DNA of 64,000 nucleotides from Clostridiales bacterium (GCA_015243575.1 CP042469.1:3190929-3254928); one strand, 5' to 3'. Positions 9,103 through 21,823 are shown, counted from the stretch's first letter. Notes: generated from the letters alone by a model not told the origin. Program-made: numbers and translations.

Positions 9103-10118
9103 GTCATCACCACCTCCTGATTTTGTTGTTCAAAGTACAGGGCCAGCGCCTTATCAATGGTTTCCTCAATTTCCTTTGGGGTCTGCTGTGGCGTAAAATA
9201 CTTGGAAATCACAGCAGGCTTGATTTTGACGGACTGCGGCTTACTGCTTTTGGGTTTGCGGGTTTTCTCGCCGGAGAGGATTTGCACAACGGCGGTATCG
9301 GTCAGTTTGCCGGTTTCGTAGTAGCTATGGAACAGCTCCGCCTTTTTCATGTCCACCTTATAGCTGTCGGATTCCATGAGATCGGCAATCTGCTGTTGCT
9401 TTGCGGTGTCCTCTACAAAGGAAAGGTCATAGGCGGCAAGAAAAGCAATTTCCTCGGTATCAACCCGTGAAATGAGAGGGTCAATTAAATTGGAAATACG
9501 AATGTATTTCGCTACCTTGTCCCGTGAAAGGCCGTAATCCTGACCAAGTTTTTCTCTGCTTTTCAACTTGTGCTGAGGTTCAGCCAAAGTTTCATTTTCG
9601 CTGGTATCATGCGGGTTTAAGAGCATTTCAATCTCCGCTAAAAGGTCATTTCGTTTGCCCTGACACTTCATAGCTTCATAGTGCTGGGCAAGACAGTAGG
9701 CACGCTCCGAATGGCTCATATCGGAGAAGGAGCGCTGGCGCAGATTGGTTTCCGTAACGATTAAAACGGCGTCCTCATGGGTCAGGTTTTCACGGATGAT
9801 AACAGGGCCTTGGGTCAGTCCCGCAAGCTGGGCGGCATTTTTACGGTTGTGTCCGCTGAGAATGATATACCGCCCATCTTCGGTGTGCCAAAGGATAATG
9901 GGGAGCAGGATACCGAATTGGCAAACGCTCTCCACCATGTCATCAAGCTGCTGTCCCTCATAGAGCTTAAACCTGTGATTTGGAAAAGACTCCATCTGGC
10001 TGAAATCCATTTCCAAGATACCGCCCTGCACAGGAGCAGGGGCGGTATCTTGCGGAGTGTCTATACTTAGCATTTCTTGAAAATCCATAAAACGGGCTTT
10101 CGGTTTGGGTGTAGCCAT
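9099..10118 (-). CDS. parB: ParB/Spo0J-family partition protein
   Basis: A 339-residue protein of the ParB family. The N-terminal ParB/sulfiredoxin-like part has FGILLPIILWHTEDGRYIIL followed by SGHNRKNAAQLAGL (about residues 85-115), the CTP-binding/hydrolysis region of the family. A helix-turn-helix follows near residues 190-215 (REKLGQDYGLSRDKVAKYI). The C-terminal 100 residues are variable and would dimerise. It starts at ATG 10118; the GGAG ribosome site lies in the last codons of parA, which stops three bases upstream, so parA and parB are coupled. Its own stop overlaps the TTG of the methylase-helicase. The pair would stabilise the element in its circular form or regulate the operon. 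No parS site could be identified. Confidence 0.92.
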   Translation of the reverse strand: MATPKPKARFMDFQEMLSIDTPQDTAPAPVQGGILEMDFSQMESFPNHRFKLYEGQQLDDMVESVCQFGILLPIILWHTEDGRYIILSGHNRKNAAQLAGLTQGPVIIRENLTHEDAVLIVTETNLRQRSFSDMSHSERAYCLAQHYEAMKCQGKRNDLLAEIEMLLNPHDTSENETLAEPQHKLKSREKLGQDYGLSRDKVAKYIRISNLIDPLISRVDTEEIAFLAAYDLSFVEDTAKQQQIADLMESDSYKVDMKKAELFHSYYETGKLTDTAVVQILSGEKTRKPKSSKPQSVKIKPAVISKYFTPQQTPKEIEETIDKALALYFEQQNQEVVMT

Positions 10119-10120
10119 AC

Positions 10121-10933
10121 TTATGCGCTCCTTCCCGCAGTTTTGTTTTTCTCCCCTGCAAGCAACTCGTCCACGAATTTCTCATAGGCGATTGCCGCAG
10201 GATTTTCCGGCATAAATTCGCAGATGGTCTGATGATACAATACGGCTTCCGCAACCTTGATGGAACGGGGAATGCGGGTATTGAAAATGGGAACCTTATC
10301 AGCGAAGCCCTGCTGTATCATATCGTTTACCTGTGCGGAAAGAATGGTATTAGCGGAATCCATGGTAATCAGGATGCCTTCAATGCGCAGGCGGTGATTG
10401 CTGTTTTTCTGGATAAGCTGATAATGTTTGAGTAGTTCCGCAAGCCCTTGGGCAGACAGAAGCTCCGCCTGTGTCGGGATGATAAGGCTGTCGGCACACA
10501 TCATCACGTTAATCATGGGCGTACCCATTTGGGGCATACAGTCAATGATGATATACTCATAGCTGTCCTTGATGGTATCAACGTATCGTGTCAGGATATG
10601 TTCACGGAAATCCACATTGCAGAGATTGCGTTCAAGGGTAAAAAGCTGGGTGTTGGAGGGGATCAGGTCAACCTCGCACTTGGTTTTGAATATGTAGCTT
10701 TCAGGCGGGGGCAATGGCTCATCCTCAACCAGTCTGCGTACCAGAGTGTTAATTGTAACCTCCAGCTTGTTGGTGTTCTTCACACCGGAAATGATACTTG
10801 AGTGTCCCTGACCGTCAAAATCAATCAGGGCGGTACGGTGTCCTTTCTTGGATAAGAGGTAGGCAAGCGTGGTGGCCGTGGCTGTTTTACCCACGCCTCC
10901 TTTTTCATTGATAATCGCAATGATTTTTGCCAT
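10121..10933 (-). CDS. parA: ParA-family partition ATPase
   Basis: A 270-residue ParA/MinD-type ATPase. The deviant Walker A KGGVGKT follows the start directly (MAKIIAIINEKGGVGKT), then LIDFDGQGHSS (motif A-prime) and IIIDCMPQMGTP (Walker B region, about residue 115). The frame is open for another 34 codons upstream, but ATG 10933 has AAGGAG eight bases before it and gives the normal family start, so the longer form is rejected. It is the first gene of the element's parA-parB-helicase unit, and its leader holds four GGGTAA repeats that could be an operator or centromere-like site. Function in partition or copy control of the element is family knowledge. Confidence 0.93.
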   Translation of the reverse strand: MAKIIAIINEKGGVGKTATATTLAYLLSKKGHRTALIDFDGQGHSSIISGVKNTNKLEVTINTLVRRLVEDEPLPPPESYIFKTKCEVDLIPSNTQLFTLERNLCNVDFREHILTRYVDTIKDSYEYIIIDCMPQMGTPMINVMMCADSLIIPTQAELLSAQGLAELLKHYQLIQKNSNHRLRIEGILITMDSANTILSAQVNDMIQQGFADKVPIFNTRIPRSIKVAEAVLYHQTICEFMPENPAAIAYEKFVDELLAGEKNKTAGRSA

Positions 10934-10950
10934 CGGCGCGCTCCTTTCTT

Positions 10951-10984
10951 GGGTAAAAGATTTGGGTAATGGGTAAATAGGGTA

Positions 10985-10985
<1 letters not shown>
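10951..10985. repeat. four GGGTAA repeats in the parA leader
   Basis: GGGTAA occurs at 10951-10956, 10964-10969, 10971-10976 and 10980-10985, just upstream of the parA ribosome site. The spacing is 13, 7 and 9 bases. Such iterations in front of parA often bind ParA or ParB for autoregulation or act as the partition site; that role is inferred. Confidence 0.55.
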
Positions 10986-14511
<3,526 letters not shown>

Positions 14512-14520
14512 CTATGTCAT

Positions 14521-14715
14521 CTATGAAATTGTTTGTTCTAAGAAAGTGCTGATTGAATGGAATATGCCCACGGAATTCATCAGCTCTTCCCGATTACCTG
14601 TTATAGTATGTTTTGCTTCATAGATTTGACATAGTTCCGCACCAGTTCCCTGTGACAAAGCTTCTTTCATGATACGATCACTCTTATAGTGATAAAGCGG
14701 CCTTGAGACAATCAT
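14521..14715 (-). CDS. small unknown protein upstream of the collagen-like gene
   Basis: A 64-codon frame ends 18 bases before the start of the collagen-like gene on the same strand. The product begins MIVSRPLYHYKSDRIMKEAL and contains GTGAELCQIYEAKH; it looks like a small helical soluble protein rather than random translation. No clear ribosome binding site precedes ATG 14715, so the start or the gene itself is uncertain. If real it is probably co-transcribed with the collagen-like gene. No family recognised. Confidence 0.42.
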   Translation of the reverse strand: MIVSRPLYHYKSDRIMKEALSQGTGAELCQIYEAKHTITGNREELMNSVGIFHSISTFLEQTIS

Positions 14716-14741
14716 AGTGCGTTGATTGGCGTGGAATGCCC

Positions 14742-15335
14742 TTACTGTTTGTTTTTGCTGCAGGCACCTTTTATAAACAGCTCAAACTTTGATAGAATTT
14801 CGTCCATATCAGCGGATTCATCATCTAGTGCGAGACCATAAAACGGTGGCAGCGGAAGCCCCCTCTCCTCAAGTTCTTTTCTCAGTTCCTCAATGTAGAC
14901 TCCTTCTCCTGCAACAAGCGCGTCATTGTAATTTAAAGCAACGGGACAACCACCCCAGTTTTCATCCCAACTGGTAAGGGTTACCCCGCAGGTAGGTGAG
15001 CCGTCGCAGCTAAGGATTGCTGCAGTCTCGTACCCTACCTGGACATAGGACTCTATATAGTCTGCAACTTGTACGGCCAACTCCCTGCAATGTTTTCGAA
15101 AGCCCACATTGTCATAAAGATTTTTTGTTGCCCACCAGCGCTGAATCCCCAAGTAAAGGGTTTCCGGACATTGCATTTGCATAATTCCAAGGTTGTGCCG
15201 ATACAGGGTGTCAAATACTTCTTTGCATAGGCCCGGATATCTCGCAAGCCCCATGACCTTATTGTTGGTGTTCAATAAGCAGCTTGATACAAAAACTATT
15301 TTTTTACTTCTTTTGTCTTCCATTCTTTCGTTCAT
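14742..15335 (-). CDS. TudS-related (DUF523/CD3072-type) putative desulfidase
   Basis: A 197-residue cytoplasmic protein. Conserved cysteines appear in VSSCLLNTNNKVMG (about 14-27), MQCPETLYLG (about 57-66) and ILSCDGSPTCGVTLT (about 108-122), the layout of DUF523/TudS-like proteins, some of which bind a [4Fe-4S] cluster and remove sulfur from thiouracil. The frame extends 17 codons further up, but ATG 15335 is preceded by GGAGGAGTG and is preferred. It stands alone, divergent from zupT. Substrate unknown; the longer clostridial subgroup is only putatively a desulfidase. Confidence 0.78.
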   Translation of the reverse strand: MNERMEDKRSKKIVFVSSCLLNTNNKVMGLARYPGLCKEVFDTLYRHNLGIMQMQCPETLYLGIQRWWATKNLYDNVGFRKHCRELAVQVADYIESYVQVGYETAAILSCDGSPTCGVTLTSWDENWGGCPVALNYNDALVAGEGVYIEELRKELEERGLPLPPFYGLALDDESADMDEILSKFELFIKGACSKNKQ

Positions 15336-15412
15336 TTTCACTCCTCCTTCAGCATTCTTGTCTATTAGTTCTTCGATTAAGGCCACAGTATATTGATTTC
15401 AGTGGATTCTTT

Positions 15413-15440
15413 ATTGTGTCTATGATACCATAAATATAAT
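15413..15440 (+). promoter_or_regulatory. possible zupT promoter
   Basis: TATAAT at 15435-15440 lies 16 bases after ATTGTG (15413-15418), about 90 bases before the zupT start. The -10 is consensus, the -35 is weak. Confidence 0.4.
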
Positions 15441-15531
15441 GCCATTGATTAAGGTTTTAGATTTAATATCGCACAATTCACTGTGTTGAAAGGTGCGTTT
15501 CAATAGAAACAAAGGAGGATGAGGATTTCGC

Positions 15532-16347
15532 ATGGACATTGCACATTCTGATTTTCTATTTGCCTTTGGACTGACTGTCTTTGCAGGACTCTCTACAGGA
15601 ATAGGAAGCTTACTGTCTCTGCTCACAAACAAAACCAACACCAAGTTTTTATCCATAGCCCTTGGCTTTTCGGCAGGGGTCATGATTTATGTTTCTATGA
15701 TTGAAATATTTAAAAAAGCAAACGACGCTTTGAGCCTAGAGTTTGGGGTTAAGACTGGAACGATTGTAACAACTCTCAGCTTTTTCGGTGGAATGTTTCT
15801 CATTGCTCTGATTGATAAGATAATCCCTTCTAGTGAAAATCCACATGAGGCACATACCGTAGAGGAAATGGACGGAAACAGCGAGCATCACAGGAATCGA
15901 CTAAAACGTATGGGCGTATTTACCGCTCTTGCCATTGGAATTCATAACTTTCCTGAAGGGCTGGCAACCTTTGCCGCTGCCCTTGCAGATCCCAATCTTG
16001 GAATTCCCATTGCTGCTGCAGTTGCGATTCATAACATTCCGGAAGGAATTGCCGTTGCTGTTCCTATATTCTACGCTACAGGCAGTCGAAAAAGAGCGTT
16101 TAAACTCTCCTTTCTTTCCGGCCTGTCCGAACCGGCAGGGGCACTCATCGGCTACCTCCTGCTCTTCCGGTATTTCAGTGACATAACCTTCGGCATCATT
16201 TTCGCAGCAGTAGCAGGAATCATGGTCTTTATCTCGCTGGATGAGCTCCTCCCTTCTGCAAGAGAGTATGGAGAGCATCATCTTTCCATGTATGGGCTAG
16301 TATTTGGCATGATTGTCATGGCAGCAAGTTTGATCTTGTTTCTGTAG
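15532..16347 (+). CDS. zupT: ZIP-family metal (zinc) transporter ZupT
   Basis: A 271-residue integral membrane protein of the ZIP family that imports Zn(II) and often Fe(II) or Mn(II). About eight membrane segments are visible. The two family motifs HNFPEGLATF (about residues 143-152) and HNIPEGIAVAVP (about 169-180) supply the metal-binding His and Glu residues. A short His/Glu/Asp-rich loop (about 103-125) lies before them, as usual for ZIP loops. Length is normal for bacterial ZupT. Start ATG 15532 has AGGAGG upstream. It is monocistronic, with its own terminator, and faces the iron-box-controlled surface operon tail to tail, although the two are on opposite strands. Confidence 0.93.
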   Translation: MDIAHSDFLFAFGLTVFAGLSTGIGSLLSLLTNKTNTKFLSIALGFSAGVMIYVSMIEIFKKANDALSLEFGVKTGTIVTTLSFFGGMFLIALIDKIIPSSENPHEAHTVEEMDGNSEHHRNRLKRMGVFTALAIGIHNFPEGLATFAAALADPNLGIPIAAAVAIHNIPEGIAVAVPIFYATGSRKRAFKLSFLSGLSEPAGALIGYLLLFRYFSDITFGIIFAAVAGIMVFISLDELLPSAREYGEHHLSMYGLVFGMIVMAASLILFL

Positions 16348-16353
16348 TCAATA

Positions 16354-16391
16354 AAACGGACAGTTCGAAATGTCAAACTGTCCGTTTTTTA
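16354..16391 (+). terminator. zupT terminator
   Basis: AAACGGACAGTT pairs with AACTGTCCGTTT around a short loop and is followed by a T run; it starts seven bases after the zupT stop. Confidence 0.85.
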
Positions 16392-16405
16392 TCACTTGTT
16401 CTTAT

Positions 16406-16450
16406 TTAAGTTGAAGCTCAACATCAATTTTAAGTTGAAGCTCAACATCA
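16406..16450. repeat. two 21-bp direct repeats, each with an internal dyad
   Basis: TTAAGTTGAAGCTCAACATCA occurs exactly at 16406-16426 and 16430-16450. Each copy holds GTTGAAGCTCAAC, a five-base dyad. They lie just after the stop of the HID-repeat gene and could be a weak tandem terminator or binding sites. Confidence 0.7.
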
Positions 16451-16466
16451 TTGAGAATAGCTAGGT

Positions 16467-19400
16467 TTATGGAAGATCCACGCTGATTACCAGTTCCGGC
16501 AGCGCAGAAGATGTTGATCCTGTGATTCTGATGGAAACTGTGCCAGTCAATTCCTCAAATTGATCTTTCGGAATGACCAGACGATATGCGTTGCTGGATT
16601 TCGGTGTCTGAACAGAACTGGTAATATTCGTTCCATCCAGATACACCTTATTTACCGAGTAGTAAGAATAGCTTGTGCTTGTATCGGTGAGGTTGATATG
16701 CAGGTTGCCATCGATCCACTCCGTCGTCTGAGGATAGACGGAGGATAATTTATCGTAGATCGTCAGGTTTCGGAATACGAGGGTCCGATAACCGTCTGCT
16801 GTAACCTTGATAACTTTTTCGGTTCCTGACGATAGATAGGCATTCTTCATCTTGTCTGCCGGAATGGTTAAGGTTCCTTCGTTTACCGTAAGCTTATCTT
16901 TACCAAAGGTTGTGCCAGACGTAACGGAAGATCCGATGGTGATTCCTGTAACTGCTAGAGCCCATTCGCTGTCTCCTGAAGTCACTGTAAGCACAGCCTC
17001 CTTCCCAATTTCTGACGGTAGAGACGCTGTAGGTGGCTGAGCCTTATCTGTGAATAGGATGGTCTTATTCGCATAGTTATCCGCATACAAGGTAGCCTCG
17101 GTTTCTGCTTGGGGTAGTCCACCGGGGATCGTTGCAAAATAGTTATACCCGGAGGTGGTAACGGTGAAGTCTGTTCCTCTTGTCAAGGTCTGATTTCCCA
17201 TCTTGATCTTTGTCAATGCTCCTGCATATCCGGAATTTGCAAGTTGCACATTCGTCTCCAACTCACCGTCAGCAGAGAGGAGCTCATACGCAACTCCAGA
17301 AGGCGGAACACTTAGGATCTTAACCGTCAGCATCGCCTTGCGGTATCCCGGTGCAGACAGCTTAAGCGTATAATTATCCTGATAGAGATAACCGGAAATG
17401 CTTAGTGTGATTTCTCCGCTCTTGCTTTTGTCAGCGACTGAAACCGTGGTAGCGGTGCCGGAGCTTCTGAGTAACTCCGCTCCCGTTACGGCTTCTCTCC
17501 AGGAAGCATCTTCATCAAAGAATACGGTAATGCTCTTTTTCTCTGTGTCATATTGACCCTCCACCCGCAGGCTTGGCGGCTCTGCAACGTCAGTAACGAG
17601 ATTCAATATCGTATCAGCGTATCCATCGGCGGTAATCAGTAGATGATATGCTCTTGTCTCAGGGAAGCAGGATGCGGACAAGGCAAAGGAAGTGGTGCCT
17701 TTCGTAATCTGGTCTGCTGCCACAGCCTGGCCATCCAGGAATACAGAAACCTTACTGATATAACTGTTGCTGCTTCCCGCTACGACAACGCTCACACTGC
17801 CATCCGGCTGCAGTTCATAGGAAACCACGCCCGGTACCGGCGCAACAATTTCAACAGGCAGTTTCAGCGGTTGATAGCCGCTGGCTGTTATCATTAACGT
17901 GTAATTCCCCACCGTCTGATAGCTGGTAGGCCCCAATGTCAATTTCCCCGGTTCCGCTGTCATTTTACTCGTCATGTTGGTATCGGAATTTGAAGAGTTT
18001 CTCAGAACCACCGTCTGAATTGCCGCCCTCCAATCTGGATCATCCGGAAAGTTTAATAGGATAGTCCCACCGCTGTTCAAGATTCTGTTTTCTGTAACGG
18101 CTGCTTCCGGAGCTGCCTTTCTCTTCACATGAGTCTCGGGAATACTGATGGTGGCCGTCAAGTCCGAATAATTCTTTGTAAGAATCTTTATGGGTACCGT
18201 TGTTCCAGCATCAAAATATTCCGATGGTATTGTCATCGCATATGTGGGATAACTTTTTATCAGCTCAAAGGTGCTCCCTGGGAAACTAATCCCATTAATG
18301 ACCACCGTCTGGATATTATCGGAAGAAATATAGGACGAGTCAGCAGAAACCACGACAGCACCGTCTGCTTCCCGGTAGACAACACTTGCAGCCGCAGGCA
18401 TTGCAGTTACACGCTTCACCTGAATACGCAGCTCCTGATAATCATTGGATCGAATGACGATGGTATGACTGCCTGCAGCGTTCCAGTACGCCATACTACC
18501 GCCGTCAATTGTCACTGTCTTCCCAGCATCATCATAAGCAATACTTGACGGCAGAGAAATTTGATTTACTGTGCCGGTGGAATCGTTGATATAGAGAATC
18601 TTTCGAATTCCATCAAACCAGTCCTTCAGTTCAGAACCATCCTTTGCCTTCAGTACAACTGGCGTTCCCTTTACTGATCCTCCCTCCGTTGTTGTTCCTC
18701 CCACCTGAATTTTTTCTCCAACGGCAGTGAGTTCTGGTACAGTTTTCTTCCCCTGGGCGTTGACGGTAAAGAAATACATAAGATCGTTATAGCCTCGCTT
18801 CGTAAGGTGAAGCTCATGAATTCCTTCTGTCAGCTGATCGGTATAAACCTGGAGAGTCTTGCCGGAATTCAGATATTCATAGTACGCGGTATGAATTGCT
18901 GTGCTGATATTCTCCTTGGGCAGCGGCTTTCCGTCGATATAGAGGCCATCGTATTTACCCGAGAAGCCAGAGCCTACAGCATCAACCCGCAGCACATCGC
19001 CCTGCTTTACAATACTGTCTGCAGTAAGGGGATCGTCGTTGTTGTCTGCATTTACGCCCCGGAAGGTTACGATCCAGGGATAGCGTTCCTGATTCCCGTC
19101 AAGGTTGATGGTAAATTCCGCGTCCTGATATCCGTGGGCCATGAAGGTCAGTTTATTTTCACCTAGGCGGAATTTCTGGCTGAGCCGGATGAGGAGCTGT
19201 GTCTTATCCGGTGCATCCTGTCCTTTCAGGAAACTCGTATCACCGTTGTGGTCGCTATAACTTCCCAGCTCCATATTCCCCTGAAGAAGACCTGATTCAT
19301 TTACTTTGATCCCATAGACCGCATTGGCCCAGTCAGAATCATTCTCGAAATTGAGTTTCATCATTCTCCCAAGGTTCTCTTCATGGTCGCTGAATTCTCT

Positions 19401-20027
19401 GTCAATACTCAGCAAAGGAGGCTCCATTCCAGTCTTACTGCTGATGAGGGTTCTTTTCCCAAAATCTCCGTTGTCCAGCAGAAACTTAACCTTATAAGGC
19501 GGTACTGTGCTGTCCTCTTTGGAACTCTGCTCCGCAAATTCTTTCCAGCTGAATTTTTCCTGATCTGAAGCAGCATTCACAGCTTCCTCATAGGAAAAAT
19601 CGTAGGTTGTCTTGTCATCTGCTGTATAGCGCACTACATTTTTCGTGAGTGGGTTGGTTTCTGTACCGTTGGTCCCCAGAACAGGAATGCGGTATCCTGT
19701 CTCCCAGATTGAAAGAATCCGGTCTACCATCTCGTTTTGTATGCCGTAAGCCTTCAAGATCTTGCTGTCTGCAATCAAGCCGAGGTCAACGCCCGTCTCA
19801 ATATTGACAGGCTTATTGTCATAGGGATTATACGTCGCCTGTGACACTGCGTCTATGGTTGCAGTACTGATGGCATCAGGGGTTGCCTTATTGTTCTCTG
19901 TTAAATAGAGATCCCAAAGGTTCATTTTTGTTTCCCCGTAGATTTGTAGAGATGCTGCGGATACAGGGCTTAAATTTGCCGATATGAGCAGCACTGCAGT
20001 GAGTATTGATGCAATTATTTTTCTCAC
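16467..20027 (-). CDS. secreted protein of about ten HID/DUF1533-type repeats
   Basis: An 1,186-residue exported protein with a signal peptide (residues 1-25, MRKIIASILTAVLLISANLS then PVSAA). After about 200 residues of less clear sequence come about ten repeats of 80-95 residues. Each ends in a motif such as YTLMITASGYQPLKL, YTLKLSAPGYRKAML or HTIVIRSNDYQELRI, and alternate repeats carry WREAV, WRAAI, WANAV or WALAV. This matches the hemoglobin-interacting (Shr-type HID, formerly DUF1533) domain. No SLH, LPXTG or membrane anchor is present. Start GTG 20027 has AAGGAG upstream. It follows the SLH-domain gene by 15 bases and shares its promoter with two iron-box-like operators. It is probably a surface ligand-binding protein for heme or hemoglobin under metal control; the ligand is inferred. 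Confidence 0.82.
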   Translation of the reverse strand: MRKIIASILTAVLLISANLSPVSAASLQIYGETKMNLWDLYLTENNKATPDAISTATIDAVSQATYNPYDNKPVNIETGVDLGLIADSKILKAYGIQNEMVDRILSIWETGYRIPVLGTNGTETNPLTKNVVRYTADDKTTYDFSYEEAVNAASDQEKFSWKEFAEQSSKEDSTVPPYKVKFLLDNGDFGKRTLISSKTGMEPPLLSIDREFSDHEENLGRMMKLNFENDSDWANAVYGIKVNESGLLQGNMELGSYSDHNGDTSFLKGQDAPDKTQLLIRLSQKFRLGENKLTFMAHGYQDAEFTINLDGNQERYPWIVTFRGVNADNNDDPLTADSIVKQGDVLRVDAVGSGFSGKYDGLYIDGKPLPKENISTAIHTAYYEYLNSGKTLQVYTDQLTEGIHELHLTKRGYNDLMYFFTVNAQGKKTVPELTAVGEKIQVGGTTTEGGSVKGTPVVLKAKDGSELKDWFDGIRKILYINDSTGTVNQISLPSSIAYDDAGKTVTIDGGSMAYWNAAGSHTIVIRSNDYQELRIQVKRVTAMPAAASVVYREADGAVVVSADSSYISSDNIQTVVINGISFPGSTFELIKSYPTYAMTIPSEYFDAGTTVPIKILTKNYSDLTATISIPETHVKRKAAPEAAVTENRILNSGGTILLNFPDDPDWRAAIQTVVLRNSSNSDTNMTSKMTAEPGKLTLGPTSYQTVGNYTLMITASGYQPLKLPVEIVAPVPGVVSYELQPDGSVSVVVAGSSNSYISKVSVFLDGQAVAADQITKGTTSFALSASCFPETRAYHLLITADGYADTILNLVTDVAEPPSLRVEGQYDTEKKSITVFFDEDASWREAVTGAELLRSSGTATTVSVADKSKSGEITLSISGYLYQDNYTLKLSAPGYRKAMLTVKILSVPPSGVAYELLSADGELETNVQLANSGYAGALTKIKMGNQTLTRGTDFTVTTSGYNYFATIPGGLPQAETEATLYADNYANKTILFTDKAQPPTASLPSEIGKEAVLTVTSGDSEWALAVTGITIGSSVTSGTTFGKDKLTVNEGTLTIPADKMKNAYLSSGTEKVIKVTADGYRTLVFRNLTIYDKLSSVYPQTTEWIDGNLHINLTDTSTSYSYYSVNKVYLDGTNITSSVQTPKSSNAYRLVIPKDQFEELTGTVSIRITGSTSSALPELVISVDLP

Positions 20028-20042
20028 CTGTGGTCTCCTTTC

Positions 20043-21788
20043 CTACTGTTTTACAGACGCGCCGATGTCGTTTAACTGAATCAGCATGTATTCTTTATCC
20101 TTTACCAACTTCAAAATTTGTGTCGTTCCATTATCCGGCAGCAACATTTTTACTACTAGCAGCTTGCCGTCTGCGGAATTCATAACGACGCTCACATCTT
20201 CTGTTCCGCTTAATTTCATGCCATTGATATAGTAGTCATATTCTGCAGGATTTTTAGCTTTCATTTCTTTTAAGTTCAGTGCGACGGTGGCATAGCTGGC
20301 AAAGTCCACCTTGACGATTCCTGTGGTTCGCAGATCCACCCAGTCTTTCGCCGTGGGAGTCTCGGCAGGCTCATTTCCTCCCGGTTCATTTCCTCCTGGC
20401 TCATTTCCTCCCGGTTCATTTCCTCCTGGCTCGTTTCCGCCGGGCTCATTTCCGCCGGGATCGTTTCCTCCCGGCTCATTTCCTCCCGCATTCGTACTTC
20501 CGCCGCCTGACCCGCTCTTTTTCTCCGTCACAATACCCATACCGCTCTTATCAATAACGGCAGTTTTACCGGCCTCAACAGAGATACCTCCTGCACGAAC
20601 TCCACTGACGTCCGCTGCTGCGGTGACCTTTGTTCCCGGTGTATTGACAGAAAGATTATCCGCTTTGGCCGCAACGTTCTCCACCTGTCCTTTTCCGCTC
20701 AGTTCGGTGTTCTTTGCAGAAACGATTACCGAATTGACAGCAGCTCCGGACTCCACGGTAATTTTGGTCCCCACTGCCGCCGGCACCACTTCAAGAGTTG
20801 TGACCTTACCCGATTGAATGATGATCGCCGCCTGATCAAAAACGGTCAGGTTAGCAATATCCGCGCCAAGAATCACCTGGTTAATAACAAGAACGTTTTG
20901 AAGGCCGGTCTCTTCATCCGCCAAAATCCTGACTGCATTGTTCCGGTTGTTGATGATCACATCTCCCTTGACCTTTGAGGAAACCAGCTTTACGGTATCC
21001 TTGCCGCCTCCCCTGATCACGAGACGCCCTTCTACGGTAACATGATCCAGCATAATATTGCCGGTACCAACACCATCGCTAAGAATCAGATCTCCTGATA
21101 TGACGGAATTTTTCAAAGTTGCTCCCGGAGCAGAAATTACAAGATTTCCGGCATAGTTTCCGGTATGCTCTCCCGATTCTGACAAATGGGTTCCCGTTAT
21201 ATTTGACATGAGCTGTGCAAATTCAGCTCTTGTAATCTCATCATTTGGCCGGAGCATTGCTCCGGAGCCTTTTATGTAACCGCTCTCCGCAAGAGAAGCA
21301 ATGCTTTCACTTGCCCACTGTGAAATTGCTGGCCGATCTGTAAATCCCTTTAGGAATTCTGCACTGCCGCTGTTCTTCAGTTCCAAAATACGGCTAATTA
21401 CCGTAAAAGCCTCTTGCCTTGATATGTTGCGTTCTGGGTAGAGCTTGTCCCCTTCACCCTGAAAGGCACCCATTTGTACTGCTTTTGCCATATCCCCTGA
21501 ATACCACTTGGATCCAGGCACATCGGAATACATGCTGACGTCTCCTTTAGATGAAGCTCCGAAGATTCTGCCTACAATTGCTGCCATTTCCGCCCGTGTC
21601 AATGCACGGTCAGGATAGACCCTGCCATTATATGGGGTGAGCCAACGCTCCTCAACTGCCTGTTCCACTGCTGCCTTTGCCCAGTTGGAAGGCATATCTT
21701 CAATTTGCTGATTTGCGGCCGATACACCTTGTGCACACAAAACCAGAAAAAACGACGCAGCTATTGCGATTCGCTTCAATCGTTTCAT
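20043..21788 (-). CDS. SLH-domain surface protein with beta-helix and Gly-Asn-Glu-Pro linker
   Basis: A 581-residue exported protein: signal peptide (1-24, ending GVSAA), three N-terminal SLH domains (about 28-75, 87-135 and 148-195, each with the TRAEMA/SRQEAF/TRAEFA type motif) that bind the secondary cell wall polymer, then a right-handed parallel beta-helix-like region (about 205-410, short V/I/L-G repeats), a flexible GGNEP-repeat linker (about 425-475) and a C-terminal domain of about 100 residues. Start ATG 21788 has AAAGGAGGAA upstream. It is the first gene of an operon with the HID-repeat protein and is preceded by a near-consensus promoter and two DtxR-like dyads. I infer that it anchors or displays the surface system and is repressed when the metal is plentiful. 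Confidence 0.88.
   Translation of the reverse strand: MKRLKRIAIAASFFLVLCAQGVSAANQQIEDMPSNWAKAAVEQAVEERWLTPYNGRVYPDRALTRAEMAAIVGRIFGASSKGDVSMYSDVPGSKWYSGDMAKAVQMGAFQGEGDKLYPERNISRQEAFTVISRILELKNSGSAEFLKGFTDRPAISQWASESIASLAESGYIKGSGAMLRPNDEITRAEFAQLMSNITGTHLSESGEHTGNYAGNLVISAPGATLKNSVISGDLILSDGVGTGNIMLDHVTVEGRLVIRGGGKDTVKLVSSKVKGDVIINNRNNAVRILADEETGLQNVLVINQVILGADIANLTVFDQAAIIIQSGKVTTLEVVPAAVGTKITVESGAAVNSVIVSAKNTELSGKGQVENVAAKADNLSVNTPGTKVTAAADVSGVRAGGISVEAGKTAVIDKSGMGIVTEKKSGSGGGSTNAGGNEPGGNDPGGNEPGGNEPGGNEPGGNEPGGNEPGGNEPAETPTAKDWVDLRTTGIVKVDFASYATVALNLKEMKAKNPAEYDYYINGMKLSGTEDVSVVMNSADGKLLVVKMLLPDNGTTQILKLVKDKEYMLIQLNDIGASVKQ
20371..20487. repeat. 15-bp tandem repeats encoding the GGNEP linker
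   Basis: About eight copies of a 15-bp unit (TCATTTCCTCCCGGT and variants) encode GGNEP/GGNDP in the SLH protein. Variation is mostly in third codon positions, so the protein repeat is under selection or the array is not brand new. Confidence 0.85.
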
Positions 21789-21805
21789 AAGTTCCTCCTT
21801 TTAAT

Positions 21806-21823
21806 AGTTAGTTTATGCTAACC
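21806..21823. promoter_or_regulatory. DtxR-like operator 2 in the leader of the SLH/HID operon
   Basis: AGTTAGTTTATGCTAACC is an 18-bp imperfect dyad with the same half-sites (GTTAG and CTAAC) as operator 1. It lies in the leader between the transcription start and the ribosome site. Confidence 0.6.

Noticed and set aside
20311-20817. Plus-strand frame with FPPGS repeats
   Set aside because: Antisense shadow of the 15-bp linker repeat of the SLH protein; no ribosome site.
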